Positions 1 to 10,038 of a DNA stretch of 64,000 nucleotides are shown here, piece by piece. Under the pieces are notes generated by a model. The model worked only from the letters and a program-made list of their open reading frames with translations, had not been told where the DNA came from and searched no databases. The position numbers were made by a program, and so were the translations under genes. The stretch comes from Melieria omissa (lineage: Eukaryota > Arthropoda > Insecta > Diptera > Ulidiidae), in assembly GCA_963971225.1 (NCBI GenBank), contig OZ020269.1, positions 11,928,701-11,992,700 of the forward strand. Reading direction: 5' to 3'. How positions within the stretch are numbered: position 1 is the first letter of the stretch; every line of letters begins with the position of its first letter.

Positions 1-466
1 CAATAGCTTCATCACAATAGGCGCTTTTCGCATACAAAAAATAATTCGTGGGAGGTAACGGCATTTTTTTTTTATTTTCTCTGATGTAAAAGTGTAAACA
101 TGCACAATTCTTCCATTTTCAATAGGCAAAATTTCAATTTGTATGCTGTTGTCAATACCATTCATCGGGCTGTTACAGCCCGATTCTGTACACTTGATAA
201 ATTCACCATATTGACTATTTGTCAAGTTTTTATTATTTGTCAAGAATCGGTATTCTATCCCAAAAATAAAAGCTCTTTTCTTGATAAATTGTCAAAAGTT
301 TGAATGGTATTGACAACAGCATACAAATTGAAATTTTGCCTATTGAAAATGGAAGAATTGTGCATGTTTACACTTTTACATCAGAGAAAATAAAAAAAAA
401 ATGCCGTTACCTCCCACGAATTATTTTTTGTATGCGAAAAGCGCCTATTGTGATGAAACTATTGAA
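1..466. repeat. Long inverted repeat (foldback/hairpin element)
   Basis: Positions 1-166 and 301-466 are near-perfect reverse complements; one visible difference is cttc at 8-11 against the complement of gaaa at the far end. They are separated by a loop of about 134 bp. The loop contains a small hairpin, TCGGGCTGT/ACAGCCCGA, and repeats of TTGATAAATT and TTGTCAA. The left arm starts at the window edge, so the element may extend further. A related inverted piece of the loop recurs at about 690-775. No transposase is encoded. A foldback element, a MITE or an inverted duplication are all possible. Confidence 0.85.
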
Positions 467-489
467 AAAAACGCACGAACTTATTTCCA

Positions 490-562
490 GCCCAGCCAGG
501 ATTCGATCCCAGGGCGCTTGGTATGACAAGCCAGCGCGTACCCGCTGGGCTATCAAGGCCGG
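490..562 (-). repeat. tRNA-like SINE head
   Basis: Read on the minus strand this is a tRNA-shaped module with an A-box-like TAGCCCAGCGGGTA and a B-box GGATCGAATCC. It resembles the head of the SINE at 40,954. A T-run lies at its 5' side and the hairpin element follows its 3' side within about 25 bp. It has no CCA-compatible closed acceptor stem that I can confirm, so I call it a SINE head rather than a functional tRNA gene. Confidence 0.65.
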
Positions 563-3049
563 TTTTTTTTTGCAAAACTTACTGTACTTAAACTGTTTGT
601 CTTATTTTTTGACAATTTAACAACTGTCGCATATTCACCTTATGTTGAATTAAATGAGCTTTTTACTTTATCAATGTTGGATCAGAAAACGAGCAAAGCT
701 TTTGCTTGATAAAAATCTTGACAAAATTTCTTGATAAAAAATTTGTCAAGAATGCACAGAATCAGGCTGTTAGGCTTTACTTTGATTTTAATATGAAAAA
801 ATTTCAACATGTATAAAAAAAGCAATGTGGTGATTAAATGTTTCATATTTAAATTTCACATTCATGAAATTTCCAATAAAACCCATTCCCCACAAAACAC
901 ATAAGATTTAATTGAACTCGCTCACATTGAAAATTTCTATATTAAATTTGCTGCAAAATTTTTCGATTGACAAACAATTCGTTAAAACCAAAAATCTCAA
1001 AAGTCCAAACTCTCAATTAACTGAAAAACTATTTTGACACTTTTTGCCATTCGGTTTTCTGCTCGTACAACTGCCTTGTCTGGCACACAACCCTCCACGA
1101 ACACACTCACACACACACACACACACATAAGCGCCGCTCTGATCGTCACCAACTTTTGTCATGCTTCAATTGTTATTCGAACAAAGTCAACTTGTTGGAG
1201 GCATTTGTTTCTGACACTAACGAGCATCAACCTTGAGGAAGGCAAAAACCCTTTTTTGCTCCTTCCACCAAAACATAACCTAACATTTGTATTTGTATGT
1301 GTGCGTGTGTGCTGAGGATAGAACGACGACGACAACCATATGTGACAATTTGCCATAGTTGGCTGCTGTTATTACCAGCGCCAATGCTGTGTGAAGCTTT
1401 ATCTAAATTGTTGTTGTTGTTGTTTTTGTTCTTTTGTGTACATACGCCAAATTGTCACAAATGCTGACCTCATGCGTGTAACTACAATAGCAGCAACAAC
1501 AACAAACACTCGAATTCCTAGTAGTCCGTATAGGAAGTCCAAAAAAAAACCATTGCGGCGGTATTTATTTTTGCCTTGTACCAACAGCAGTTGCTGTTGC
1601 ATTTCATATTGCAGTTATTACTGGTCAGCGTTACAGTTTTAGTTGGTTGTTATGATTTTTTTTTTTTTATTTTTTATTTTGCTCTTGGTGCAGCATGCCG
1701 AGCATGTGTTTGTGTGTGTGTGTGTGTAGTATTTGTGTTTGAAAAGTTTGCCCCAAAAATGCGCCGAACCGAAACGAAACGAAAAAGTTGCCGACAAACC
1801 ATCTAAATTCAGTGCAACGTTTGACCATTTCGAGCATTTTTTTAGTATAAAATTCCAGGCACATCTTGTCAATATATACATACATATAGAGATTGTGTAT
1901 ATATATAGAAAAGGGAATGAATGTCGACTTTATGAACGCACGCACTTATAAGAGTGTCTGTAGATGTGTGAGTGTATCTATGTGTTTGCACTGCAACTGT
2001 GACAGACCCGCAACAGCCAAGCAAGCCGCTTCGCCTGTTTGTTTGTTTTGTTTGTATGTGTTTTTATTTGTTCTCTTGTCTGTGTATGTGTGTGCTTTTC
2101 AACATACTTTTTCATAATCATTATTGTAAAAGTAGCTGCCACAGTTGCTACAAATTTCAACTATGCGAACTGGAAAATCTTCTCAACTTTGGCACACAAA
2201 ACTATTTTCTACAATTTTGTTGCAATTTCTTGGTTTACAGATTTTTCAATTTTCTTTTATTGTGTTCTCACAATACAATACTTACGTGGCTGGGATTTTG
2301 GCACTTTTTCATTTGTTTAACTGCTACATGAAATATTGTCCTTGTGTGCAAATGTTGCAGTGCTTTTATACAAAAAGATTTGAACATGTATTCTCAGTCA
2401 TGCACAGTGACGCATGCGAGGTGGTTCTGAGAGTTAAAGACCCCAATTATTATAATTTTGTTAAACATTTTCCATCAGAAATATTGTTCTAAATGTTATT
2501 TGGCTCCAAAGTTGAGTATGGAACAACCCAAAATGAAATCCTGTAGCGCCTCTGACTCTCACACACACACACACATCTATCTATATGCTTCATATTTGCT
2601 TCACAGCAAACGAATAATGAATTTTTAATGAACTGCACCAACAGCTACATTGCTGCATTGCTTCATATAAACAAAGTTGTTATTACGGTCACGTACTGTC
2701 TGCGCGTGAATTATAGAAAATGCAGCAGACAAACTGAAAAATATTTTACAAACATTTCAATCGTTCAACGCAGACTTTTCTTTGGCTTATTTTTCCTACT
2801 ATCAGTCATGCGATCTGACAGCTTTCTATTTTCTAACTATTTCATATTTCATTGATAAAATTTATTAATTAATTCAGTAACCCAAAGCATAGTTTAGAGT
2901 GAGTCTTTATTAATAGACTTCAATTTGCTGTTTCTTTTTTGGAAAATTTTCATAGAAACAGGTAGATCCGTAAAGATTAGTCTGACGTATGGTTGTCGAC
3001 TAAAATACTGGTCCATTAAAAACCACCTTCTTTTTGGCAGTTTGCTACA
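563..3049. other. Non-coding AT-rich stretch with microsatellites
   Basis: No supported gene. It holds a partial inverted copy of the hairpin loop (about 690-775), (CA)n at about 1105-1128, (GT)n at about 1707-1726 and (CA)n at about 2557-2573. Several short open frames exist but are low-complexity and lack recognisable domains. Confidence 0.6.
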
Positions 3050-3272
3050 GCGAACCACATAGTTTTCCGGCGAAAGAGATGTACTATGCGATAGTAGAAC
3101 GTCGATGGTGAAGAGGGAGATCATGTCTCCAATGGAAGAACCGATTTGAGATCTTCTATCGGCTTTTGGTGTGACAAACAGCACAAAGCGCGCAAAGAAA
3201 GAAACACCTGGAGAGATGTTTGTGGCAGACTGTACCCCGATAAAAGATTCGTATGGCCAGTTTATTAAATAA
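3050..3272 (+). pseudogene. RTE-like non-LTR retrotransposon, 3'-end fragment
   Basis: This stretch aligns by eye to the 3' end of the RTE-like element at 10-13 kb. Shared blocks include CCGGCGAAA, then GTCGA-GG-GAAGAGGGAG, GTCTCC-TGGAAG, TTGGTGTGAC, ACCTGGAGAGA and TATGGCCAGTTTA. It corresponds to the last ~70 codons of the reverse-transcriptase ORF and the short 3' UTR. The frame is broken by substitutions and small indels and everything upstream is missing, as expected for a 5'-truncated, old LINE insertion. The ~129-residue open frame on the opposite strand is a shadow of it. Confidence 0.75.
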
Positions 3273-3559
3273 GAAGGGACCACATAGTGGAACCCTTCAA
3301 GGCAACTAAGTGAATTTCATTGGACTAACAGCCTCATCTACTTATAACCTGCTACATAAAACCTCTGTTACAAAAAAATAACACAATTCGTAACATCTTA
3401 ACATACTTTGTCTTCAAACGGAAGCACAATTTTTCATTACTTCTTCGTCCTTGCTGTTGCCGTCTTTCTACATTAAACATATTTCTAGTTTCACTGAAGT
3501 TTCGTCACTTTTTTAACAACATGGCTCAAACAGTGCTATCGTTGGACATTAAACCTTAT

Positions 3560-4301
3560 CAGGGGCGGATTCAATTGCCATATAAGATAGGCTACAAGTA
3601 GCAAATAGGGCATACTTCGCGCATATAAAATTATTCAAGTCAAAACTCCTCTCGAGAAACCAGAAACTACGTATATATGTATCATGCTCTTTTACGCCCA
3701 ATCCTGACATATGTTTGCGAAGTGTGGCCGATGAAGATGAATGACGTGAACCAAATAGCAATGTTCGAAAGGAAAATACTGAGAAAAATATATGTTCCAA
3801 TCAGGTTGGAAGATGGCGCATATCGTATTAGATACAACTCTGAGCTTGAACACCTCAGTAAGGGGCAAAACGTCATAAAATACATAAAAGCCTAACGAAT
3901 ACGCTGGATTGGACACGTAGAAAGAATGCCAGAACAAAGAGCTCCAAAATGAGCCTTCAAGAAGCAACCATATGGGAAGCGAACTGAGGGCAGACCAAAG
4001 AAAAGATGGGTAGATGCAGTGGTCGATGACCTCAAAGAGATCAACGTGCAAAACTGTTTTCGTTTAGCAACGGATCAAGAAATCTGGAGGAAGATAGTTG
4101 CTTAAGCAGTAGTCCATCCAGCACTGTCATGCTAAGAAGAAGAAGAAGGGGTGGATTCAGAAAAAAAATTTCGAGGGGCGGAAGGTTTCAAAAAGTAATT
4201 CTTTAATATACATAAAATGCCAAAAAATACCTATTAATTTGTATGTAGTCGATCCTAATATTTCGGGGGGGCTTAAACCCCCCCTTCTGAATCCGCCACT
4301 G
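3560..4301. mobile_element. hAT-like MITE interrupted by a LINE fragment
   Basis: The ends are CAGGGGCGGATTCA at 3560 and, inverted, CAGTGGCGGATTCAGAA ending at 4301. They are flanked by an identical 8-bp direct repeat AACCTTAT (3552-3559 and 4302-4309). Eight-bp duplications and CAG-type ends fit the hAT superfamily. Without the nested LINE (about 3574-4146) the element would be about 170 bp and non-coding. It ends with a G-run/C-run hairpin at 4264-4284. Confidence 0.75.
3574..4146 (+). pseudogene. Non-LTR retrotransposon C-terminal fragment nested in MITE
   Basis: Conceptual translation gives the region downstream of a LINE reverse transcriptase: LLRPILTYVCEVW near 3680-3725, MFERKILRKIY near 3760, RIRWIGHVERMP near 3900, and RPKKRWVDAVVDDL near 3995-4035. 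These motifs are typical of the C-terminal end of insect LINE ORF2 proteins. The frame carries stops at about 3894 and 3949, and the RT core is missing. The 3' end is an (AAG)n tail at about 4133-4146. GGGGCGGATTCA before it and GGGGTGGATTCA after it are probably its target-site duplication, made from the host MITE's terminal repeat. Confidence 0.75.
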
Positions 4302-4422
4302 AACCTTATCCTTAAAGGACATTAAATCTCTGCACCTTATCCATATAATTGTTTCTTCCTTCCTTCCCGAACCAAAGATCTTACGACGAGCTAATGTTGG
4401 AGAAAAAATTAACCTACTGGTA

Positions 4423-4840
4423 ACACCGTGCGACAACAAATTTTACACACTAAAAATTTTACAAACTAGGGGACAAATGTCTCATTGACGTCAGGATATT
4501 TTTAAAAGGACTTTTCAATTTCAAGGACATGTTTATTTTTAAAAATTATTTTAAAAATTAAGCGCACTGTAGAATAACAATCAAATGAAAGAGAAAAATC
4601 CTTAAAATCTTTGAAAATTTAATGATTTGGTGCCAAAGGACGAAGAGGTATTGAAAATTTATTTTTAAAACTTTATCCTTAAATATCCTTGGAATTTCTA
4701 ATATTTTTATCGAAAAAAATATATCTTACGGACTAATATGTACACTACCACATCCTTGAATTTCGTCCTTCTAACTGTATTTGCAAGTATATAGATTTTT
4801 TCGTATGTTTTGAAATTTTTTGGTTTTTGTCGCACAGTGT
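4423..4840. mobile_element. MITE with ACACYGTGCGACAA termini
   Basis: ACACCGTGCGACAACAAA at 4423 is inverted as TTTTTGTCGCACAGTGT ending at 4840, giving terminal inverted repeats of about 17 bp with two mismatches. The interior is AT-rich and non-coding. It shares a long block with 13,056-13,530: GACGTCAGGA, TTTCAAGGACATG, and ACTTTATCCTTAAATATCCTTG followed by a GGACTAATAT block. The target-site duplication is not clear, so the superfamily is not assigned. Confidence 0.6.
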
Positions 4841-5336
4841 AATAAATATGTAGGACTATAAATCTTCATGAAGGATTATTTAGGGGCACTAATTGCTGTG
4901 ATGAAATCAGTTAAAGCTTCTGCATAGGGCAATTCTCAGGAAAATAGTACTAAAAATTTGCTTCCATGTAGCATTTTAAGGATATATGAGGGTTTCAATT
5001 ATTTTGCCAACCAACGAAAGCAGTGATTACACCTCAGTACATGAAGACAAGGATCAAAAAAAACCTGGCAACTGGATATACAGGGAAATATTATAGATGA
5101 GCAAACAAAGTAACAGTTAGTAGAGACAGTTAACAGAGGAACAAATATTGATTGATTTTTTTATTAATAATTAAATAAGAAAAATAAATAAATTAAAAAA
5201 TAATAATAATAAAAATAAATAAAAAACACAATAAACAAAAAAGTAAATAAATGAAAAATAAAATAATAATTTAATGAGAAAATTTAAGGAAAAAATATAA
5301 AATTAATGAACTAAATAGAATATCAAGAATATGAAT
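4841..5336. other. AT-rich low-complexity DNA
   Basis: No gene. About 5155-5290 is an (ATA)n/(AAATAA)n low-complexity run adjoining the 3' tail of the LINE fragment that starts at 5337. Confidence 0.6.
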
Positions 5337-5895
5337 AGGTTAGGTTAGGTAGGGAAGGGTGTGTGCGGCAGGACCGCACTTCCACTCGGAGGCCATAATG
5401 GCCCATTGTGAATCCCTTTTATGGTGTTTTGGAGCTAACCAATCTTCTAGTTCTTCTTCATCTCCACAGCTACGGCAAACATCACCGGACGAGAGGCGCC
5501 ATTTGGTAAGCATATGTTAGATCCAATAGCGCAGTGTCCGGTAAAGACTCCAAAGAGCTGTCGAATGGAGGTACGACTGAAGGACAGTACGAATCGTGTT
5601 TTCGTCAAGGAGAGGGACGGCCACAGTGCCCGGTAGGTGCCACAGTCGGTCCTGGTACGCCATGATGACTCAATTTCCTTTTGGTCAACCTGTCAATATA
5701 CATGTACAGGGCAGATATCGGAGGAAACACAGAGGTATCCACTTCGCTGGAAGACAAGGCGACCCCTTTTCTTGCTATCTCGTCCACTGCTTTGTTCCCT
5801 GCAACTCCTGAGGGGCCCGGAACCCAACAGAGTGTGGCCTGATGGTGCCCAATGCCTTGAAGTGCGGTACAACACCTCTTCACTTACCTGGATTA
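5337..5895 (-). pseudogene. RNase H-containing LINE (I/LOA type), 3' fragment
   Basis: On the minus strand the translation contains HQATLCWVPGPSGVAGNKA (about 5815-5850), the C-terminal part of a LINE RNase H domain with the final Asp region (WVPGH/PSG..GNE-type). A zinc-knuckle-like stretch (CRSCGDEEELE) follows near 5460-5500 in another frame. Frameshifts separate these parts, and everything upstream of RNase H is missing. The 3' UTR ends in (ACCTA)n, seen as AGGTTAGGTTAGGT at 5337-5351. Its last ~80 bp closely match the 3' end of the SINE at 40,954-41,352. Clade assignment is inferred from the presence of RNase H. Confidence 0.75.
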
Positions 5896-6005
5896 TGATA
5901 GATATATATAAGAAAATCCAAGGAATGAACCAGTAGGAGGTCCATTTCTTAGGCACACAGACTTAAAAACACCAATATGTTTCAGGTTTAGAAATCAGAA
6001 TAATA

Positions 6006-6922
6006 CAGTGCGTTTCAAAAATAAGTGTTGCTTATAAAACTTACAAAAGAAGGTACGGTAATGAATTATGTATATTTTCTGAAAGGCTGTGCAAATATCT
6101 TTTTCGCATTAATATCAAAACTTTGTCCAGTCTCCGTTGTTGTCAGTAATAGCTTGGCATCTTTTGTTACAATGTTGGCTTATTTTTGAGTGTAATCCAA
6201 AGAAACCTCTCTCGAAATCCGTTTCATTGCCAAAATAAGCTATTTTGTTGCTGATATTCTTTTTCCTCTAAGCTTTTGCTTCATTAAGGACCAAACATTT
6301 TCGATTGGGTTTGCATCTGGACTTTGAGATGGCCAATTCAGTGTTTCCACCCCAAATTTTCTCTATTCCATTTCAGACAATTTCCACATTATTTTACCCA
6401 ATAGCGATTTCGAGATGGTGCTTCTATGAAGAATGCCCGATTTCAGAAGTCTGAATCGGATAGTGGCAGTTGATACTTCAACTCTCTTCTGCGACAATCT
6501 TTTCTTCGCTAGCTTCTGGCTAAGAGTTGGAGTGTTATCAAACATCCGGTCTATCGCCTTATCCGCTTTGTTCTGAGTGGTTCTCTTCCTGCGTCTCCGT
6601 GGCTCGTCGTCGCCATTTCCGGACTCTTTGAATCGACTGACCCACTTCCTCAGAAATGAAACTGATGCTTTTGTGTATTTTGTGACTTGTGGAGGATTCA
6701 TTTTTAGACCATTTGGATGGTTTACCAAAAATTCTACTTCGAAACGTTTTTTAAATACTCATTTTTAATTCTTGGTATTTCCGCGAAAACTTGTATCCAA
6801 CTAAGAAAACAGAAACACACGCGAAAACGGTATTTTAATATAGAAGATGATCTGATATTAAAACCATGGCAAACTTCTACAGTTAAAAAGATATGGCCAA
6901 CACTTATTTTTGAAAGGCACTG
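6006..6922 (-). mobile_element. Internally deleted Tc1-like DNA transposon
   Basis: The terminal inverted repeats are CAGTGCGTTTCAAAAATAAG at 6006 and its inverse with one mismatch ending at 6922, about 25 bp each. TA precedes the left end; CA follows the right end, a probable mutation of TA. At 917 bp it is shorter than complete Tc1 elements (about 1.3-1.7 kb), consistent with the missing middle of its transposase. Confidence 0.8.
6100..6728 (-). pseudogene. Tc1-like transposase, internal deletion
   Basis: The N-terminal part (start at 6728) shows the Tc1 bipartite helix-turn-helix DNA-binding region: SFLRKWVSRFKESG, a basic GDDEPRRRRKRTT linker, then a second HTH with TLSQKLAKKR and VSTATIRFRLLKSG. 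The frame then hits a stop at about 6363. Just beyond, WPSQSPDANPIENVWSLMK represents the C-terminal catalytic block containing the Glu of the DDE triad. The two catalytic Asp regions (the D-E-S/T-K-F and H-D-N segments) are absent, so the copy cannot encode a functional enzyme. The opposite-strand open frames in this region are shadows. Confidence 0.8.
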
Positions 6923-9900
6923 CAGCAGACAAAAAATTGGAGAATGCCAGAAGTTAGATAAGTAAGTTTGATGCCCATGAGTTGTGTTCTATTATTAGTT
7001 AAAAAATTCGAAGAAAATGTTTCCTTCATGATTGCAAACAGAATTCCATAATCTAATTGTTCGAAGTAACCATAAACCCATAAGCAATTCTACAACTACT
7101 ACAATTCTACAAACTAGCAATTCTACGGAGAACTATTGCTTCCTGAATGAATTATTTACTCAATGTGTAAATTCATTTACAACACTTGTACTAAGTAGGT
7201 ATGTAGTAACATTAAAGCATCGAAGCACAGTTCAACAAACAGCAAAAACACTTTCAAAACATAAGCAACTCGTCTGAGTTATATAACCTAAATTATATAA
7301 CGAAACTAGGTCGAGAACACGCAGACTGTGCTCCATATGACTTATTGAAGAGAGCTGCTATAAGTTGACAACGAGTTGTTATGAACACATTCAAGTGTTT
7401 GTATGTACATATATAAAATACGTAAGTATGTTGAAAAGAAAACACACTGTTCACACAAGTGTTTGGCTTAGATATGTGGAAAATGAAATTTGACAACAAT
7501 TTTTCGCACACTGTAACACAGCTGACAGCGTGAAATATCCTTGCAATCTGTCGCCAAGCAGCTGACGTTTGACATTTGTGCTTGAGGTCTTTTCAAAGAA
7601 AAGATTGACAAAAGAAAATCTTAAGTAATCTTAAGTTATATAAACTTAAGCACAAACACACACACGCACACATGTATGTCTACTCACTCAGTCACACACG
7701 AATACAACAAATGCACGAATACAATAAGTGTATGAAAGTTGTAAGCAAGCATTAGATTGCAATTTGCATTTACTGTGATTTTAATTTTATTTTTGCACAA
7801 CATTGCACTTAAACTAATGCAAAGCAACAACAATAACAATAACAACAACAAAAAACAATGCAACCGCTGTCACATTGCCGCTACAGTGACTAGGAAGAAA
7901 TAAATGTCAGACAAAATGTCAAACAATGCTAACAACACACGAAAGAAAACACGTACACACACATATATATTGGGTTAATATATACACATACCTATGTGTG
8001 TGTGGCGCGTAACACCAGTTAGTGCGCGTTGCTAACATTGTGCGGAAATTGAATGTAAACAACTTAACATGTAAAAAGGAATAAATATCTTGTTAAAAGT
8101 ATAGAAAAACGAATAAAAAATAACTTGTTAAAAGTGTAGAAGGCAATAATGGCCAAGTAGCAAAAGCGCTACTAATAAATTCACACACATGCACACACAT
8201 ACTTATACAAAGCCGAAAATCAGCTGCATACAATCGAACACGGGTTCGACTCCTTCTTTCCTTTCTTTTACTTAACTCACTTTCCATTGAATGGAAAAAA
8301 TTTATTTAAATAAGTTTTGTGGTACTAAGAAATCGTAGGTCAGTAACTGCATTACTTAGTAAAGCCTTTTCTAAGGAGCAGAGTTATTTGACTCACAACC
8401 CGTCAGTAACCAATATTAATTTGTTTATGCAAGTCTATCATTGATAGCACTGTGCTACAAAAAACCACTTTTGTAAAGACCCATCCAATAGATTATACAA
8501 GCATGAATCTAGAGATCATTCGTAGTAACTTGGCATACTCAGTTTTTCATTTTCTGATCCAATATCCCTTTAAAAAGACTTTACAGTATTAAGGACATCA
8601 ATATTTCAAGGAATTTATTTCAATAATTGCGGTTGTGCAATCATATGGATATCAAATGGACGGAGAAAATTTTCGCTTTTAAACTATATTTCTGTTTTTT
8701 AAGTTCCAAGACAAAAATATGACGTAAAGTCCTTTCAAAGATGTATTCTTTGATATTGTTCAAGTTTCCTAACAAATCCTTTTGGAAAAATTACATGTTT
8801 TGGATCTTGCTATGTAGTATAATACCTCAAAATTTTATTATTCTATCGCAATAAAATAAGTTTCCATTTATACGCAGAAACTTTGTATGGGAAACGCAAT
8901 AATTTTTTATCTACGAAAATTCAGTCATGACGCCACAAGTTTTTTCTTTCATTTGGTACCCATTTATTTATCATTTTACCACCGAAAATATTAAAAAAAT
9001 CTATGATTTGTTTATGTTCTTAAACTTTAAAGCACTTTTAATTTCGTTATGATTGATTTTATTATGTTTCCTAGTCTCTTCAAAATACTCATCACTCGAG
9101 TCTCTGCGTAACGTTTTCAACAGATTCTAACTAACTTTTCTAAGTTAACATCATACCATGCCGCATGAATGCTTTAAGCACTCAAATCAAACAACAAATA
9201 ATAATAATAATCGAATAAATTAATAAGTAAAATTTCGACCCATATCTCTAATATCTCCAACCGGCTGTTCAGAATCTACTTCAGATTAAGTATTGTCATC
9301 TCCCATTCAAGGTTGGTTTAGTTAGACTTTTAAAAAATGTAATCGTTTCAGTACCCAACTTATCATTCTTCTTAATAATTCTCATAACATATCGAAATAC
9401 AAATGAATTCAATTGTAATAATTGCAAAACTTTAACAACAATTAAATTTAAATTTAAATATCTGCACACAATTCACTCACTTCGGGCATTGGTGCACGCC
9501 TGAGTCTCGTAGACAATTAAGAGGTCCAGCCGGAATTTCAATATTTACATAGATACGCAACGCAATGCCGGCCCAAGGACAACACACGCACACATACACA
9601 CGTACACTGGCACGTAATCGCATTCGCACGAGCGAGTTCAATGGCTACCAGTGGAAATACAACAACAATTTACGAGATATATTCAAAAGTGCTGCATAAA
9701 GTCTACATCGCGCCATGAAAGATACTAACAACACTGCTGCAAATAATGACAATGCAAAATAAATAACAGAGATTGTGTGAAATGTGAAAATGTGAAAAAG
9801 ATTTTGTTGTTGTTTTACAGTAATTTTAAGCCGATTGCGTGCAGTGCAGATAGTCAGACAGATGGCAGGAAGACCGAGTAGTGATAGTTTTACCAGCACT

Positions 9901-10026
9901 GCACACACGCACATTTACACATGAACTGTTTGGCAAAAGAAAATTAATAAAAAAAAAGAAAAATATGAATAATATGAAATAAATATTGAATATAAAAAAT
10001 ATTTACGAAAGATTAATAACGTCGGC
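6923..10026. other. Non-coding stretch, no gene seen
   Basis: AT-rich with (CA)n runs near 7655-7675 and 9580-9600 and (CAA)n near 7830-7855. The 8580-8800 portion contains weak matches (GGACATCAATATTTCAAGGA, AAAGTCCTTTCAAAG) to the repeat family at 4.5 and 13 kb. No domain-bearing open frame was found. Confidence 0.55.
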
Positions 10027-10038
10027 ATTAACTTCATA

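Noticed and set aside
490..562. Functional tRNA gene
   Set aside because: The acceptor stem does not close and the same head occurs in SINE copies elsewhere in the window.
8235..8255. B-box-like GGGTTCGACTCC as a possible tRNA gene
   Set aside because: No matching A box or foldable cloverleaf around it.
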